Position numbers and translations under genes: made by a program
Part shown: positions 18,474-26,947 of the stretch, piece by piece
Position numbering within the stretch: the first letter of the stretch is position 1
Layout: every line of letters begins with the position of its first letter
Notes under the pieces: model-generated
What the model was told of the DNA's origin: nothing
Database searches by the model: none
Seen by the model: the letters and a program-made list of their open reading frames with translations, nothing else
NCBI GenBank assembly: GCA_005862285.1
Contig: SZXW01000010.1
Span: 806,001 to 870,000, forward strand
Source: Chlorobium sp.
Lineage (GTDB): Bacteria; Bacteroidota; Chlorobiia; Chlorobiales; Chlorobiaceae
Direction of reading: 5' to 3'
DNA: 64,000 nucleotides

Positions 18474-18504
18474 AAAAAAGCCTGTGCGACACACAGGCTT
18501 TTTT
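18474..18504. terminator. Bidirectional intrinsic terminator between kdnA and tRNA-Cys
   Basis: A perfect 7-bp stem (GCCTGTG / CACAGGC) with a 5-base loop is flanked by an A-run on the left and a T-run on the right. It can end transcription of kdnA on the plus strand and of the tRNA on the minus strand. Confidence 0.85.
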
Positions 18505-18513
18505 CATTATTGC

Positions 18514-18587
18514 TGGAGGCGAAGAGCGGATTCGAACCGCTGTACAAGGTTTTGCAGACCTCTGCCTGACCACTCGGCCACTTCGCC
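18514..18587 (-). tRNA. tRNA-Cys (anticodon GCA)
   Basis: Read on the minus strand, a complete cloverleaf is present: 7-bp acceptor stem GGCGAAG/CTTCGCC, D arm with GCC/GGC, anticodon loop CTGCAAA giving GCA, and a T arm with GCGG/CCGC around TTCGAAT. The discriminator base is T followed by an encoded CCA, as expected for tRNA-Cys. Length is 74 with CCA. Confidence 0.95.
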
Positions 18588-18645
18588 GCTGAAAGGAATT
18601 GTAAAGGTAAGAAAAAGTTACACTTTTGCAAATCACTCTCTGCAA

Positions 18646-19341
18646 TCACTCGATATCTTCCGCTTCAACGCGCTCGATACAGTCCTTTCTGATATATTGA
18701 GGGTTGTTGATCTTTGGCGAAACAGGGTAGAGCTCAAGAGTTTCATCCGATGACGGAGCGAGAAGCCTGTTATTTTGCGGATTTTCGGCATCGAGCCACG
18801 TTTTCCAGTTTTCCGGTTCAAGAATGACCGGCATCCGGTCATGAACTCCCTTCATTTCACGATTGGCATGTGTTGTTATGATCGTGCAGGAAATAACCTG
18901 TTCATCAGTTGAGCCGGTTGGATGCCACTCTTCCCACAAACCGGCAAAAGCCATAGGAGAGTTGTCTTTCCGATGGATATACCAGGGCTGCTTGCGCCCG
19001 CTTGTCGATTGTTTCCATTCGTAGAACCCGCTTGCAGGGATCAGGCAGTGGTTATGGTTCACTGCATGACGGAAATAAGGTTTTTTTGCAAGACTTTCCG
19101 CTCTTGCATTGATCGGCCGTATTTTCGGCAGGTCTTTCGACCAATGCGGGACAAGTCCCCATTTTGCGTTAGTTAAAACAGCTTTGTCCTGCCTGCCGAG
19201 AAGGGTGGTTATCGAGCTTTCAGGGGCGATATTGTATCCCGGACTGAAATGAAACTTTTCGTCTTCTTCAAATGGAAGTTCGAGTTGACGAAGCAGTTCT
19301 ATGAAGTGCTTCAACTCGAAAAATCCGAACCTGCCGCACAT
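18646..19341 (-). CDS. SOS response-associated peptidase (SRAP/YedK/HMCES family)
   Basis: A 231-residue SRAP protein, the family that senses abasic sites in single-stranded DNA and forms a covalent thiazolidine crosslink through an N-terminal cysteine. The start MCGRFGFF supplies the catalytic Cys2 after removal of Met1. N-A-R-A-E-S near residue 79 and CLIPASGFYEWK (about residues 100-111) carry the conserved Asn, Glu and the E-W-K box. A late PVILEPENWKTWL matches the family's C-terminal block. It is a lone gene, between a tRNA and a repeat-bearing intergenic region. Confidence 0.93.
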   Translation of the reverse strand: MCGRFGFFELKHFIELLRQLELPFEEDEKFHFSPGYNIAPESSITTLLGRQDKAVLTNAKWGLVPHWSKDLPKIRPINARAESLAKKPYFRHAVNHNHCLIPASGFYEWKQSTSGRKQPWYIHRKDNSPMAFAGLWEEWHPTGSTDEQVISCTIITTHANREMKGVHDRMPVILEPENWKTWLDAENPQNNRLLAPSSDETLELYPVSPKINNPQYIRKDCIERVEAEDIE

Positions 19342-19781
19342 ATTCCTTTTTTCAGGTTTATTCGTGTCATTGTCAATTATGGAAACTTAAGAAAAGCTTG
19401 CCAAACATTTACGGAATCAGCGGCATAAAACGGTTTTTGGAAAACAGTGTTATTTCTTTTTTTTTACTTTTATGATGCTATCAGTGCAGAAGGGCATGAA
19501 TTCATCCATATGAACTCGTTGCTCCGGCGATAAAAAAAGTATCAACTATCTTATATGGCAGAATCAGTGTTCTTGTCATTCTATCTTGTTCATGTTATTC
19601 TGAACAAAGTGAAGAATCCATAAAGGGTAAAGTCAGGAAATTGGATGCTTCACTTCATTTCATGACGTTCAGCATGACGGAACGTCATGTCGTTGCGGAA
19701 TGCCATTACTCTCTTCGGAATTGATCTGCGGCCTGTAACAGCGATAATAATAAATAACAACACAAACGGCTTGTTTCTATC
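19342..19781. other. Intergenic region between divergent SRAP and rmuC genes
   Basis: About 440 bases without a supported gene. It must hold the promoters of both divergent genes; a T-rich tract lies around 19450-19470. The right half carries an imperfect inverted repeat, listed separately. Confidence 0.6.
19593..19689. repeat. Intergenic inverted repeat (miniature element-like)
   Basis: A left arm (19593-19620, containing CTGAACAAAGTGAAGAATCC) is matched imperfectly by the reverse complement of a right arm (19641-19679, containing GGATGCTTCACTTC and GTTCAGCATGAC). In addition CATGACGTTC (19661-19670) and GAACGTCATG (19680-19689) form a perfect 10-bp inverted repeat with a 9-base loop. The C-T-G-A-A-C..G-T-G-A-A-G-x-A-T-C-C wording resembles small palindromic intergenic repeats dispersed in many bacterial genomes; only one copy was noticed in this window. 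Confidence 0.5.
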
Positions 19782-21077
19782 ATGGAAGTCATTTTCCTGT
19801 CGGTCATCACTCTCCTGCTTGTTTTTGCCGTCTACCGGATCATCAGCGATGCACCCCTTAAATCCGAACTTGAACGGCTTCGCGCATCCGAGCAGGAGAC
19901 CCGGATCTCAGTTTCAAGGTGTGAAACACTGTCGAAAGAGGTTGAACAGCTTAGAATCGAGAAAGCTGTTCTCGATGCCGATCTTCGGGGGGAGCGCCGC
20001 AGTGCCGAGGAAAAAGCCGCGTTTCTGCAATTATCCGAGGAACGCCTGAAAACGGAATTCGAGAATCTTTCCCGCAGGATTCTCGATGAACGTGGCAAGT
20101 CTCTTGGCGAGGAGAGCCGTGAACGGTTGAATGCTCTTCTTTTGCCTCTACGGGATCAGCTCGATGCTTTCAGGCGAAGGGTGGACGAAGTCCACAGGAA
20201 CGATACCGAGCACTCTGCCCGCCTGATGGAGCAGGTGCGCCAGCTGCAGGAAATGAGCATCAGGGTGAGCGATGAAGCGAACATGCTTGCCCGTGCGATC
20301 AAAGGTGATGCAAAGAAGCAGGGTGACTGGGGTGAAATGATCATTGAAAGGATTTTCGAAGCATCGGGCCTTCAAAAGGGCCGTGAGTATGTCGCACAGG
20401 AAAGTTTCAGGGGAGAAGACGGTGGCATCAAACGCCCGGACTTTATGGTTATGCTTCCGGAGAACAAGGCGGTCATCGTTGATTCGAAGGTATCCCTTAC
20501 TGCATATGAACGTTATTGCAGCCATGAAGACGAATCCCGCCGGGAGCAGGCGTTGAAGGAACACATTCAGTCGGTCCGCCGCCATGCTGCGGGACTTCAG
20601 GAAAAGGACTACAGTGATATAGGAGGTAACCGGACGCTGGATTTCGTCATCATGTGCATTCCTCTCGAACCAGCCTGGCAGCTTGTCATGCAGGCAGACC
20701 CGGAACTGCTTTACGATCTTTCCGGAAAAAATATCGTATTGTGCGGACCGGCAACCCTTATGATCACACTCAGGATCATTGCCCAGATCTGGCGGAGAGA
20801 GAATGAAAACCGCAATGCCGAACTTATTGCGGACCGGGCCGGAAAAATATATGATCAGGTCTTTCTTGTCTGCGAAGCCCTCGGCGATGCACGGAAAAAG
20901 CTTTCGGGTGTTTCCGAAGCGTTTGATCTCGCCATGAAACGTCTCAGAGACGGAAAAGGGAACCTTGTCGGAAGAGTGGAAGAAATACGGAAGCTTGGAG
21001 CGAAAGTCAGCAGGCAGATACCGATCGATCATTCGATCGATGCCGGGAGCTTTCAGGCAGAAGGTGATGAAAAGTAA
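19782..21077 (+). CDS. rmuC: RmuC family DNA recombination protein
   Basis: A 431-residue RmuC homologue: one N-terminal hydrophobic helix (residues 3-20), a long coiled coil (about 25-145, rich in Glu, Arg and Leu), then the nuclease-like core. The core shows GDWGEMIIERIFEASGL (about residues 179-195), KRPDFMVMLPENKAVIVDSKVSLTAYERY (about 216-245) with the D-x-K signature, and DFVIMCIPLEPA (about 285-296). RmuC limits DNA inversions between short repeats. It is transcribed alone and converges with the higA gene, 14 bases beyond its stop. Confidence 0.93.
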   Translation: MEVIFLSVITLLLVFAVYRIISDAPLKSELERLRASEQETRISVSRCETLSKEVEQLRIEKAVLDADLRGERRSAEEKAAFLQLSEERLKTEFENLSRRILDERGKSLGEESRERLNALLLPLRDQLDAFRRRVDEVHRNDTEHSARLMEQVRQLQEMSIRVSDEANMLARAIKGDAKKQGDWGEMIIERIFEASGLQKGREYVAQESFRGEDGGIKRPDFMVMLPENKAVIVDSKVSLTAYERYCSHEDESRREQALKEHIQSVRRHAAGLQEKDYSDIGGNRTLDFVIMCIPLEPAWQLVMQADPELLYDLSGKNIVLCGPATLMITLRIIAQIWRRENENRNAELIADRAGKIYDQVFLVCEALGDARKKLSGVSEAFDLAMKRLRDGKGNLVGRVEEIRKLGAKVSRQIPIDHSIDAGSFQAEGDEK

Positions 21078-21091
21078 AACAACTCATTCAG

Positions 21092-21400
21092 TTACATTGA
21101 CGATTGGACAAATACCTCGATTTCCCGCTCGATTTCATCTCCCGATATGTTCTGGGCGACTTTAAGGTCGTAATCCATCTGCAGGCCCAGCCAGAACTCG
21201 GGCGGGGTTCCGAAATAACGGGCGAGCCGGAGAGCTGTATTGGCAGTAACGCTCTGTTTTCCCGAGATTATTTCATTGATCCGCGAGACCGGGATATGAA
21301 TATCCTCGGCGACCCGTGTTTCGGTAATATTCATAGGGTTCAGAAAATCTTCAAGCAGAACAGTCCCCGGATGAAGCGGCTCCATTTTCCTTACGGACAT
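21092..21400 (-). CDS. HigA/VapI-type antitoxin, helix-turn-helix
   Basis: A 102-residue XRE-family protein with the HigA layout: HPGTVLLEDFLNPMNIT, then a helix-turn-helix (about residues 30-55, RVAEDIHIPVSRINEIISG), then ALRLARYFGTPPEFWLGLQ and a short acidic tail. HigA normally binds and neutralises the HigB RNase and represses the operon. Here the usual position for higB, upstream on the minus strand (21401-21735), contains no ORF resembling HigB, so this looks like an orphan antitoxin or a relic used as a plain regulator. Confidence 0.85.
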   Translation of the reverse strand: MSVRKMEPLHPGTVLLEDFLNPMNITETRVAEDIHIPVSRINEIISGKQSVTANTALRLARYFGTPPEFWLGLQMDYDLKVAQNISGDEIEREIEVFVQSSM

Positions 21401-21735
21401 GAGTGATCTCCTCGTTCTCGTTATAACCTCAATTTTCCTGCCTTTTTCCTTGTCTCTTCAGGTTAACATTTTTATCAGATATCACGCATTTTATTTCTTT
21501 CTTATTTACTGTTTTGCATTTCTCGATAGAAATATTTCATAATCCTTCGGTTCAACCTGGATACAGTTTTTAAAAATTCGCAGTCACGTCAGTTTTTTTG
21601 CTGCGAGATGATGCAAAGGAATGGATGGCGAATGAACGGGAACCGTTGCCCGGATAAAAAAAGAGAAGCATCCGGAACCTCTGGGTTCGGAATGCTTCCC
21701 TTATAGTGACAGTTCAAACAAGAAGAACCAGCAGC
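21401..21735 (-). other. Intergenic region between SQR gene and orphan higA
   Basis: About 335 bases. Apart from the SQR terminator at 21655-21701, no gene or toxin remnant was recognised in six frames; the part next to higA presumably carries its promoter. Confidence 0.6.
21655..21701 (-). terminator. Intrinsic terminator downstream of the SQR gene
   Basis: Read on the minus strand, GAAGCATTCCGAACCC and GTTCCGGATGCTTC form a strong hairpin (about 13 bp with a mismatch) closed by a short loop and followed by an uninterrupted T-run. It lies about 35 bases after the stop of the sulfide:quinone oxidoreductase gene. Confidence 0.85.
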
Positions 21736-22962
21736 TTATCCGACTTGTTTACCCGCCATGACGAGGGTCGGAGGTGCTCCAAGGTGCCTGCCGGCAAGCA
21801 GGACATTCCAGTATAGCGGTTCGAAGCCAAGCTTGCCGTACCAGTTCATTTTTGTTTCATGCAGCAGCGTGAAAGGTCCGAGCTTCGGCATAGGGTATTT
21901 ACCGGGCAGCGGTTCGATCCTGTAGTTGAAGTCGATCAGCGACGATGTGCCTTTGGAATAAACGATAAAGCAGGTTGAGTGACCGTCGTAGATTTCTTCG
22001 GGCTTTACACCGTGGATTTCAGCCATGATGTTGAACACCACGACGTCGGCTTCATAGTGCGCAACTGAACCTGCCTTCGATGTGGGTACGTTTGTGGCGT
22101 CACCGATAACGTAAATCCTTTCGTGCTTGAGAGCTTTGAGAGTGTTGTGGTGGGTGGGGACATATCCGATACCATCATCGATACCGGAATCGCTTATCAC
22201 CTTGTCGCCGATGGTTGTCGGAACGATGACCAGAAGGTCGTAATTGACCTTGTCACCCTGAACGGACTCGATATATTTCTCCTTGCCGTTCACCATGTTG
22301 AGCTCAAAACTTGTTCTGATGTTGACATTCTTCTCTTTTGCCGACTGGGTGAACACTGCGGAAGCTTTCGGTTTGGTGAAGGCACCGGGAAGAGGCGTTA
22401 CATACTCGATCTCACATTTGTTCCTGATGCCCCGACTTTTGAGGTACCAGTCCATAAGGAAAACGAACTCGATTGGTGCTACGGGGCATTTGAAGGGCAG
22501 TTCAGCCACGTTCATGACGATTTTGCCGCCATCGAATTCCTTGAGTTTCTGGCGAAGTTTTTCAGCGGCATCGAGATAGTAGAAGCTGAATGCAGTTTTT
22601 CCCCAGGTGTCCAGCAGTCCGTCGTTCTCTTCAGGAGCGATTCTGCAGCCAGTGCTGATGACGAGGAAATCATAACTGAAGGTATGGTTCTTCGTGGTGA
22701 CCTGCTGATTTTCAGGATCGATGCGGGTGATTTCATCAATGACGAAATTGATTCCCGGAATGATGTACTTTTTTCTCGATTTTACTAGTTTTTTTGTGCT
22801 CGACAATCCGAATGGCACGAAAAGAAGTCCCGGCTGGTAGAGATGGTTGTCGTCACGGTCGATGATAGTGATTTCCCAGTCGGGAGGCAAATGCCTTCTC
22901 AGGTTGTTTGCGACAATCGTTCCACCTGTACCTGCACCTAAAACAACAATCTTTTTTGACAT
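21736..22962 (-). CDS. Sulfide:quinone oxidoreductase
   Basis: A 408-residue membrane-associated flavoprotein that oxidises sulfide to polysulfide/sulfur and passes electrons to the quinone pool, the entry point of sulfide electrons in green sulfur bacteria. The N-terminal VVLGAGTGG binds FAD. Redox cysteines are C159 in the typical FKCPVAP motif and C331 in HSTCFIVY, with a further C106 in STGCR. The second dinucleotide site is YVIGDATNVPTSKAGSVAHYEA (about residues 284-305). Hydrophobic C-terminal segments anchor it to the membrane. The subtype (SqrD, E or F) cannot be fixed without alignment. It has a good ribosome site and its own terminator, so it is a single-gene unit. Confidence 0.93.
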   Translation of the reverse strand: MSKKIVVLGAGTGGTIVANNLRRHLPPDWEITIIDRDDNHLYQPGLLFVPFGLSSTKKLVKSRKKYIIPGINFVIDEITRIDPENQQVTTKNHTFSYDFLVISTGCRIAPEENDGLLDTWGKTAFSFYYLDAAEKLRQKLKEFDGGKIVMNVAELPFKCPVAPIEFVFLMDWYLKSRGIRNKCEIEYVTPLPGAFTKPKASAVFTQSAKEKNVNIRTSFELNMVNGKEKYIESVQGDKVNYDLLVIVPTTIGDKVISDSGIDDGIGYVPTHHNTLKALKHERIYVIGDATNVPTSKAGSVAHYEADVVVFNIMAEIHGVKPEEIYDGHSTCFIVYSKGTSSLIDFNYRIEPLPGKYPMPKLGPFTLLHETKMNWYGKLGFEPLYWNVLLAGRHLGAPPTLVMAGKQVG

Positions 22963-23923
22963 TTAACTTGCCTCCTATTTTAGGCATTAATAAGATTAAT
23001 CAATTGATTTATCGTTCCTTATCAAGGAAATTTCCAAATACCGGTTTAATTGCCGGTTCACCGGTATCCGCTTTTTCCGGTCACGGTTGATGATTTAAAG
23101 GGAATCGGATTATTTCAAGTTGCCTTTTTACTTTTTTTCGATGTTCTTTTAAAGGAACACAAGCTCTTTTGGAAGGTTTTCAACAGTATGAAACCTCCGT
23201 CAGGAAAAAGTTTTAAGCTTTGAAAATTAATCCGGCGAATCAGGGCTCGCAACTGCTAAGAATTTGCCACTGACACTGGATAAAAATGCGAGTCTATTGT
23301 ATTGAAAAATAAATAGTTACGCTTTCCACGCCTGATCTTCTGCAATACTTCGCTGTTGTTAAAATATATATAACTATATGCTTAAATACAAATAATTGCA
23401 TCGAGTTGGTATGAATTATATAAGGTATTGAAATATGATGTTTTAGTAGTATATCGAGTTTACTTGCCGAAATAATCGGGTGTTTTATCAGGCATGCGCA
23501 TTACAATGATTCGGTTTACTTATTATCCAGGATCAATTCCCCGGCTCGTTGTTAATTATCCGTTGCGTTTTCGCAGGATGAGAAGTTATAATGCTATTAT
23601 TTGTATATTATTTAAGAAACTTGAGATAAAAGCCCTTTCCAGCATTTTCCAGAAGTTTGATTCACTACGATTTTTCTCATGATAACAGGTTGCAGAATTC
23701 AATATGTAAAAATGAATCGTCCCTGATTCATTTTCTATCCATTGTACTTGTTAAAAAAGTTCCACAACCCGAGGTTTCATGCCGAACATGAATTGCGGAT
23801 TCAGCATTTCAGAAAATAATGCAAGTCTGACGACATAAATGACGAATATACGTATATTACACATCAATATTAAAAGATAAATCTTTTTTCCCTTTTCCCT
23901 TTCAGACTTTAAAACAAAGCAGT
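22963..23923. other. Long intergenic region upstream of both the SQR gene and the transport-signalling operon
   Basis: About 960 bases, AT-rich, with no ORF that has the character of a protein gene. It separates two divergently transcribed units and so holds both promoters. Small imperfect palindromes are visible near 23035-23070 (ATACCGG..CCGGTAT) and 23178-23202 (AGGTTT..AAACCT), but none has a convincing regulatory signature. Confidence 0.6.
22971..22976 (-). promoter_or_regulatory. Ribosome binding site of the SQR gene
   Basis: AGGAGG on the minus strand lies eight bases before the ATG (22962-22960). It is one of the few consensus Shine-Dalgarno sites in the window and fixes the start. 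Confidence 0.85.
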
Positions 23924-24949
23924 ATGTCCCTGTCAAGGCTGAAAAGAATTGAATCATATTCCTCTCCCATTCTTCTTGTTATTTTTGTTCAGCTTTTCCT
24001 TCTGTTTGCTTCTGTTCCCACTTCAGTTTTTGCACAAGCCCGGCCTAAAAAAGCTACCCTTATAACCCTCTGGGTACCACAGGCACAATTTGCAGGATAT
24101 TATGTCGCTATTGATAAAGGTATTTATCTCAAACATGGTATCGATCTGAAAATTCTGAGAAGCGGTGCCGGTTACAACACATTTCAGACACTGAAAAATG
24201 GTCAGGCGGATTTTGCCGTTCTCTGGCTTGTCACAGCATTGAAAGAGCGCAGTGCCGGATCGAAACTTGTCAATATTTCCCAGACAGTTCAACGTTCATC
24301 GATGATGCTGATTTCAAAAAAGACAAGCGGAATTAACAGGCTTGAAGACATGAAAGGGAAAAAGATAGGTTTATGGGAAGGTGACCTTGCAATTCCGGCA
24401 CGTACCCTGTTTACAAAATACGGGATCAATTTCAGGGAAGTCCGCCAGTCGCAGACAGTGAACCTTTTTTTACGCGGAGGTATTGACGTGGCATCAGCCA
24501 TGTGGTACAACGAATATCATGTGGTTCTTAACTCGGGGATTGACGCCGATCAGTTGAACACCATCTTTCTTGATAAACTTGGTATGAAATTTCCTGAAGA
24601 CGGGATCTATACCATGGAAAAGACCCTTAAATCAGATCCTGAACTTGTCGATGAATTTGCAAAGGCATCGCTTGAAGGTTGGCGTTATGCGTTTGATCAT
24701 CCTGACGAAGCTCTCGATATCGTGATGAAATATATGCATCGGGATGAGGTTCCTGCAAACAGGAGCCACCAGAGGTGGATGCTGTTAAGAATCAAAGACC
24801 TTATGATGACAAATGGCGAACCGGGAAGATTCGGTATCCTTCAGAAAGACGATTATGATGCTGTATGCAAAGTGATGTTCCGTGAAGGTTTAATCAAACA
24901 TTATACCGAGTATTCCAATTTTTTCAAGGGAACCCATGCGGGCAAGTAA
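23924..24949 (+). CDS. NMT1/SsuA-like periplasmic substrate-binding protein
   Basis: A 341-residue exported binding protein of the NMT1/THI5/SsuA group, which captures sulfonates, nitrate, pyrimidine precursors or similar small molecules. The N-terminus is basic with a hydrophobic stretch (residues 18-37) ending in an A-x-A type cleavage site near VFAQA. The mature part begins with TLITLWVPQAQFAGYYVAIDKGIYLKHGIDL, the family's lobe 1 pattern, and has a glycine-rich LRSGAG loop and KKIGLWEGD. No cognate permease or ATPase of the SsuBC type is next to it. Instead its end overlaps by 14 bases the start of a Cache-SpoIIE phosphatase gene, suggesting it works as a sensor partner rather than only in uptake. 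Confidence 0.85.
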   Translation: MSLSRLKRIESYSSPILLVIFVQLFLLFASVPTSVFAQARPKKATLITLWVPQAQFAGYYVAIDKGIYLKHGIDLKILRSGAGYNTFQTLKNGQADFAVLWLVTALKERSAGSKLVNISQTVQRSSMMLISKKTSGINRLEDMKGKKIGLWEGDLAIPARTLFTKYGINFREVRQSQTVNLFLRGGIDVASAMWYNEYHVVLNSGIDADQLNTIFLDKLGMKFPEDGIYTMEKTLKSDPELVDEFAKASLEGWRYAFDHPDEALDIVMKYMHRDEVPANRSHQRWMLLRIKDLMMTNGEPGRFGILQKDDYDAVCKVMFREGLIKHYTEYSNFFKGTHAGK

Positions 24950-26876
24950 AAGCATCGTCATAAAGCTGATTCTCGTGATCATGCTTTCCTGCACGGTTAT
25001 TTTTTCAATAACTCTCAGTTACAACTATTACCGGTCCAGTGTCATCCTTGAAAAGGAACTCGAAAACAATGCCCGCAATCTCGCGCTCTCACTCGTAAAC
25101 AGAGTGGAGGCCGAACTCTTGTCTGTGTCAAAAGTCGCGGATGGCATGAGCCGTACGCTTGAAATCTGCAGATATGACAAGCAGAATATCCATTCACTGA
25201 TAAAAACCACGGTTGAACAGAACCCTTCGATTTACGGCTCCACTATTGCATTTGAGCCCTATGCATTTAACAAAACACGTCGATTTTATGCCCCCTATTA
25301 TTTCAGGGACAAAGGAACCATTCAGTTCAAGCCTCTCGAAGAGTCATACAATTATCTCCAATATATTTACTGGGACTGGTACCAGATTCCACGGGAACTG
25401 GGCAGAAGCGAATGGAGCGAGCCTTACTTTGATGAAGGCGGTGGAAATATTCTTATGACAACCTATTCGGTTCCATTTTATGAAGTCCATGATGGAAAAA
25501 AACGTCTGAAAGGAGTCGTTTCGGCTGATATCGGCCTCGAATCTTTGACGAAACTCATTTCCTCGGTAAAAATTCTCAAATCGGGTTATGCTTCTCTTTA
25601 TTCCCGGACAGGCATGGTTCTTGCCCATCCACTGAAAGAGGCGATCATGAATGAAACCATATTCAATATTGCAGAGGAACGCAAGGACCCGTTGCTCAGG
25701 GAATTCGGCAAAAAGATGCTTACCGGGGAATCTGGCTTTGTCCACTTCAAAAGCCTTACCGGAATTAAAAGCTGGATCTATTATGCGCCGATCCGTTCGA
25801 CCGGGTGGACGCTGACCGTTGTTTTCCCGGAAACGGAACTGCTCGAGAATGTCAGGAAACTCAGCTTGACGATGGCTGGTATAGGCATTACGGGAATTAT
25901 TTTTCTCACACTTACGGTGGCGTTTATAGCAAGTTCGATCACAAAGCCTTTGCGGCAGCTGGCAGCGGCTACCCAGGTTGTTGCTTCTGGAAACTTCGAG
26001 GTTGCTTTGCCTGATGTTCACACGAAAGATGAAGTTGGTATCCTGACGAATGCTTTTCAAATGATGACAAAATCATTGAAAGAATACATCAGGAACCTGA
26101 CCGAGACAACGGCAGCAAAGGAAAGGATTCAGAGTGAGCTGAAAGTTGCCGCTGACATTCAGTTGAGCCTGTTGCCACGAATATTTCCGCCATTTCCCGA
26201 CCATAACGATTTTGATATTTTTGCCCTCATGGATCCTGCAAAGGAGGTCGGTGGTGATTTTTACGATTTCTTTTTTATCGACAGGGATAAGCTCTGTTTC
26301 CTCATTGCCGATGTTTCCGACAAGGGAGTGCCGGCCGCACTTTATATGATGGTTACAAAAACACTTTTGAAATCAGAAGGACAACGGCTCGGAGATCCGG
26401 ATATCATTCTTTCCTCCGTCAATAATATTCTTGCCGTGGATGATGACAGCTGCATGTTTGCAACTGTATTTCTTGCTGTTCTTGATTTGAAAAATGGGGA
26501 AGTTCGCTTTGCCAATGCAGGCCATAACCCTCCTGTATTGGTCAAAGAACATGAAGTGAAATGTCTTTCTCTTCATACCGGATTTGTGATCGGGCCGATG
26601 CCGGATTCCTGTTATAAAACAGAAAAAATAACGCTGTCGCCGGGAGACATCCTGTTTCTCTATACTGATGGCGTAACTGAAGCAAAAAATTATGAAGAAA
26701 TGCTCTTTGGCGAAAAAAGGTTGATAGAATCACTCAATAAAGCTCCGACAGATTCGGTAAAAGAAATGATTTACAGCATCAGGGAAAATGTCAGGATATT
26801 TTCACAGGATTGTTCTCAATCAGATGATATTACGATGCTTGCCATAAAGTATAATGGCCCTGATGAAACAAAATAG
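24936..26876 (+). CDS. Membrane receptor-phosphatase: Cache - HAMP - SpoIIE (PP2C-type)
   Basis: A 646-residue signal transducer. A first membrane helix (residues 8-30), an extracytoplasmic double-Cache-like domain (about 35-300), a second helix (about 310-332), a HAMP linker (about 333-386), a helical segment ending in ADIQLSLLP, and a SpoIIE/RsbU-type phosphatase (about 430-640). The phosphatase metal residues are present: EVGGDFYD (D441, D444), ADVSDKG (D459), YTDGVTEA (D578) and SDDITML (D630, D631). Such enzymes dephosphorylate STAS-domain antagonists to release a partner. Both a STAS protein and an RsbW-like domain are encoded downstream, so the predicted substrate is in the same operon. 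Its start overlaps the binding protein gene by 14 bases. Confidence 0.92.
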   Translation: MRASKSIVIKLILVIMLSCTVIFSITLSYNYYRSSVILEKELENNARNLALSLVNRVEAELLSVSKVADGMSRTLEICRYDKQNIHSLIKTTVEQNPSIYGSTIAFEPYAFNKTRRFYAPYYFRDKGTIQFKPLEESYNYLQYIYWDWYQIPRELGRSEWSEPYFDEGGGNILMTTYSVPFYEVHDGKKRLKGVVSADIGLESLTKLISSVKILKSGYASLYSRTGMVLAHPLKEAIMNETIFNIAEERKDPLLREFGKKMLTGESGFVHFKSLTGIKSWIYYAPIRSTGWTLTVVFPETELLENVRKLSLTMAGIGITGIIFLTLTVAFIASSITKPLRQLAAATQVVASGNFEVALPDVHTKDEVGILTNAFQMMTKSLKEYIRNLTETTAAKERIQSELKVAADIQLSLLPRIFPPFPDHNDFDIFALMDPAKEVGGDFYDFFFIDRDKLCFLIADVSDKGVPAALYMMVTKTLLKSEGQRLGDPDIILSSVNNILAVDDDSCMFATVFLAVLDLKNGEVRFANAGHNPPVLVKEHEVKCLSLHTGFVIGPMPDSCYKTEKITLSPGDILFLYTDGVTEAKNYEEMLFGEKRLIESLNKAPTDSVKEMIYSIRENVRIFSQDCSQSDDITMLAIKYNGPDETK

Positions 26877-26947
26877 TGCTCAAGAGAATAAATATGATAT
26901 TTCCAGACTTGGCGGTAATCTTTTCTTTAAGGAAGTATGAAAGTAAA

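Noticed and set aside
20148-21032. 294-residue minus-strand frame opposite rmuC
   Set aside because: No motif or protein-like composition; the plus strand encodes a full RmuC.
23494-23682. 62-residue frame in the long intergenic region
   Set aside because: No ribosome site, no recognisable pattern, and a composition like the surrounding noncoding DNA.
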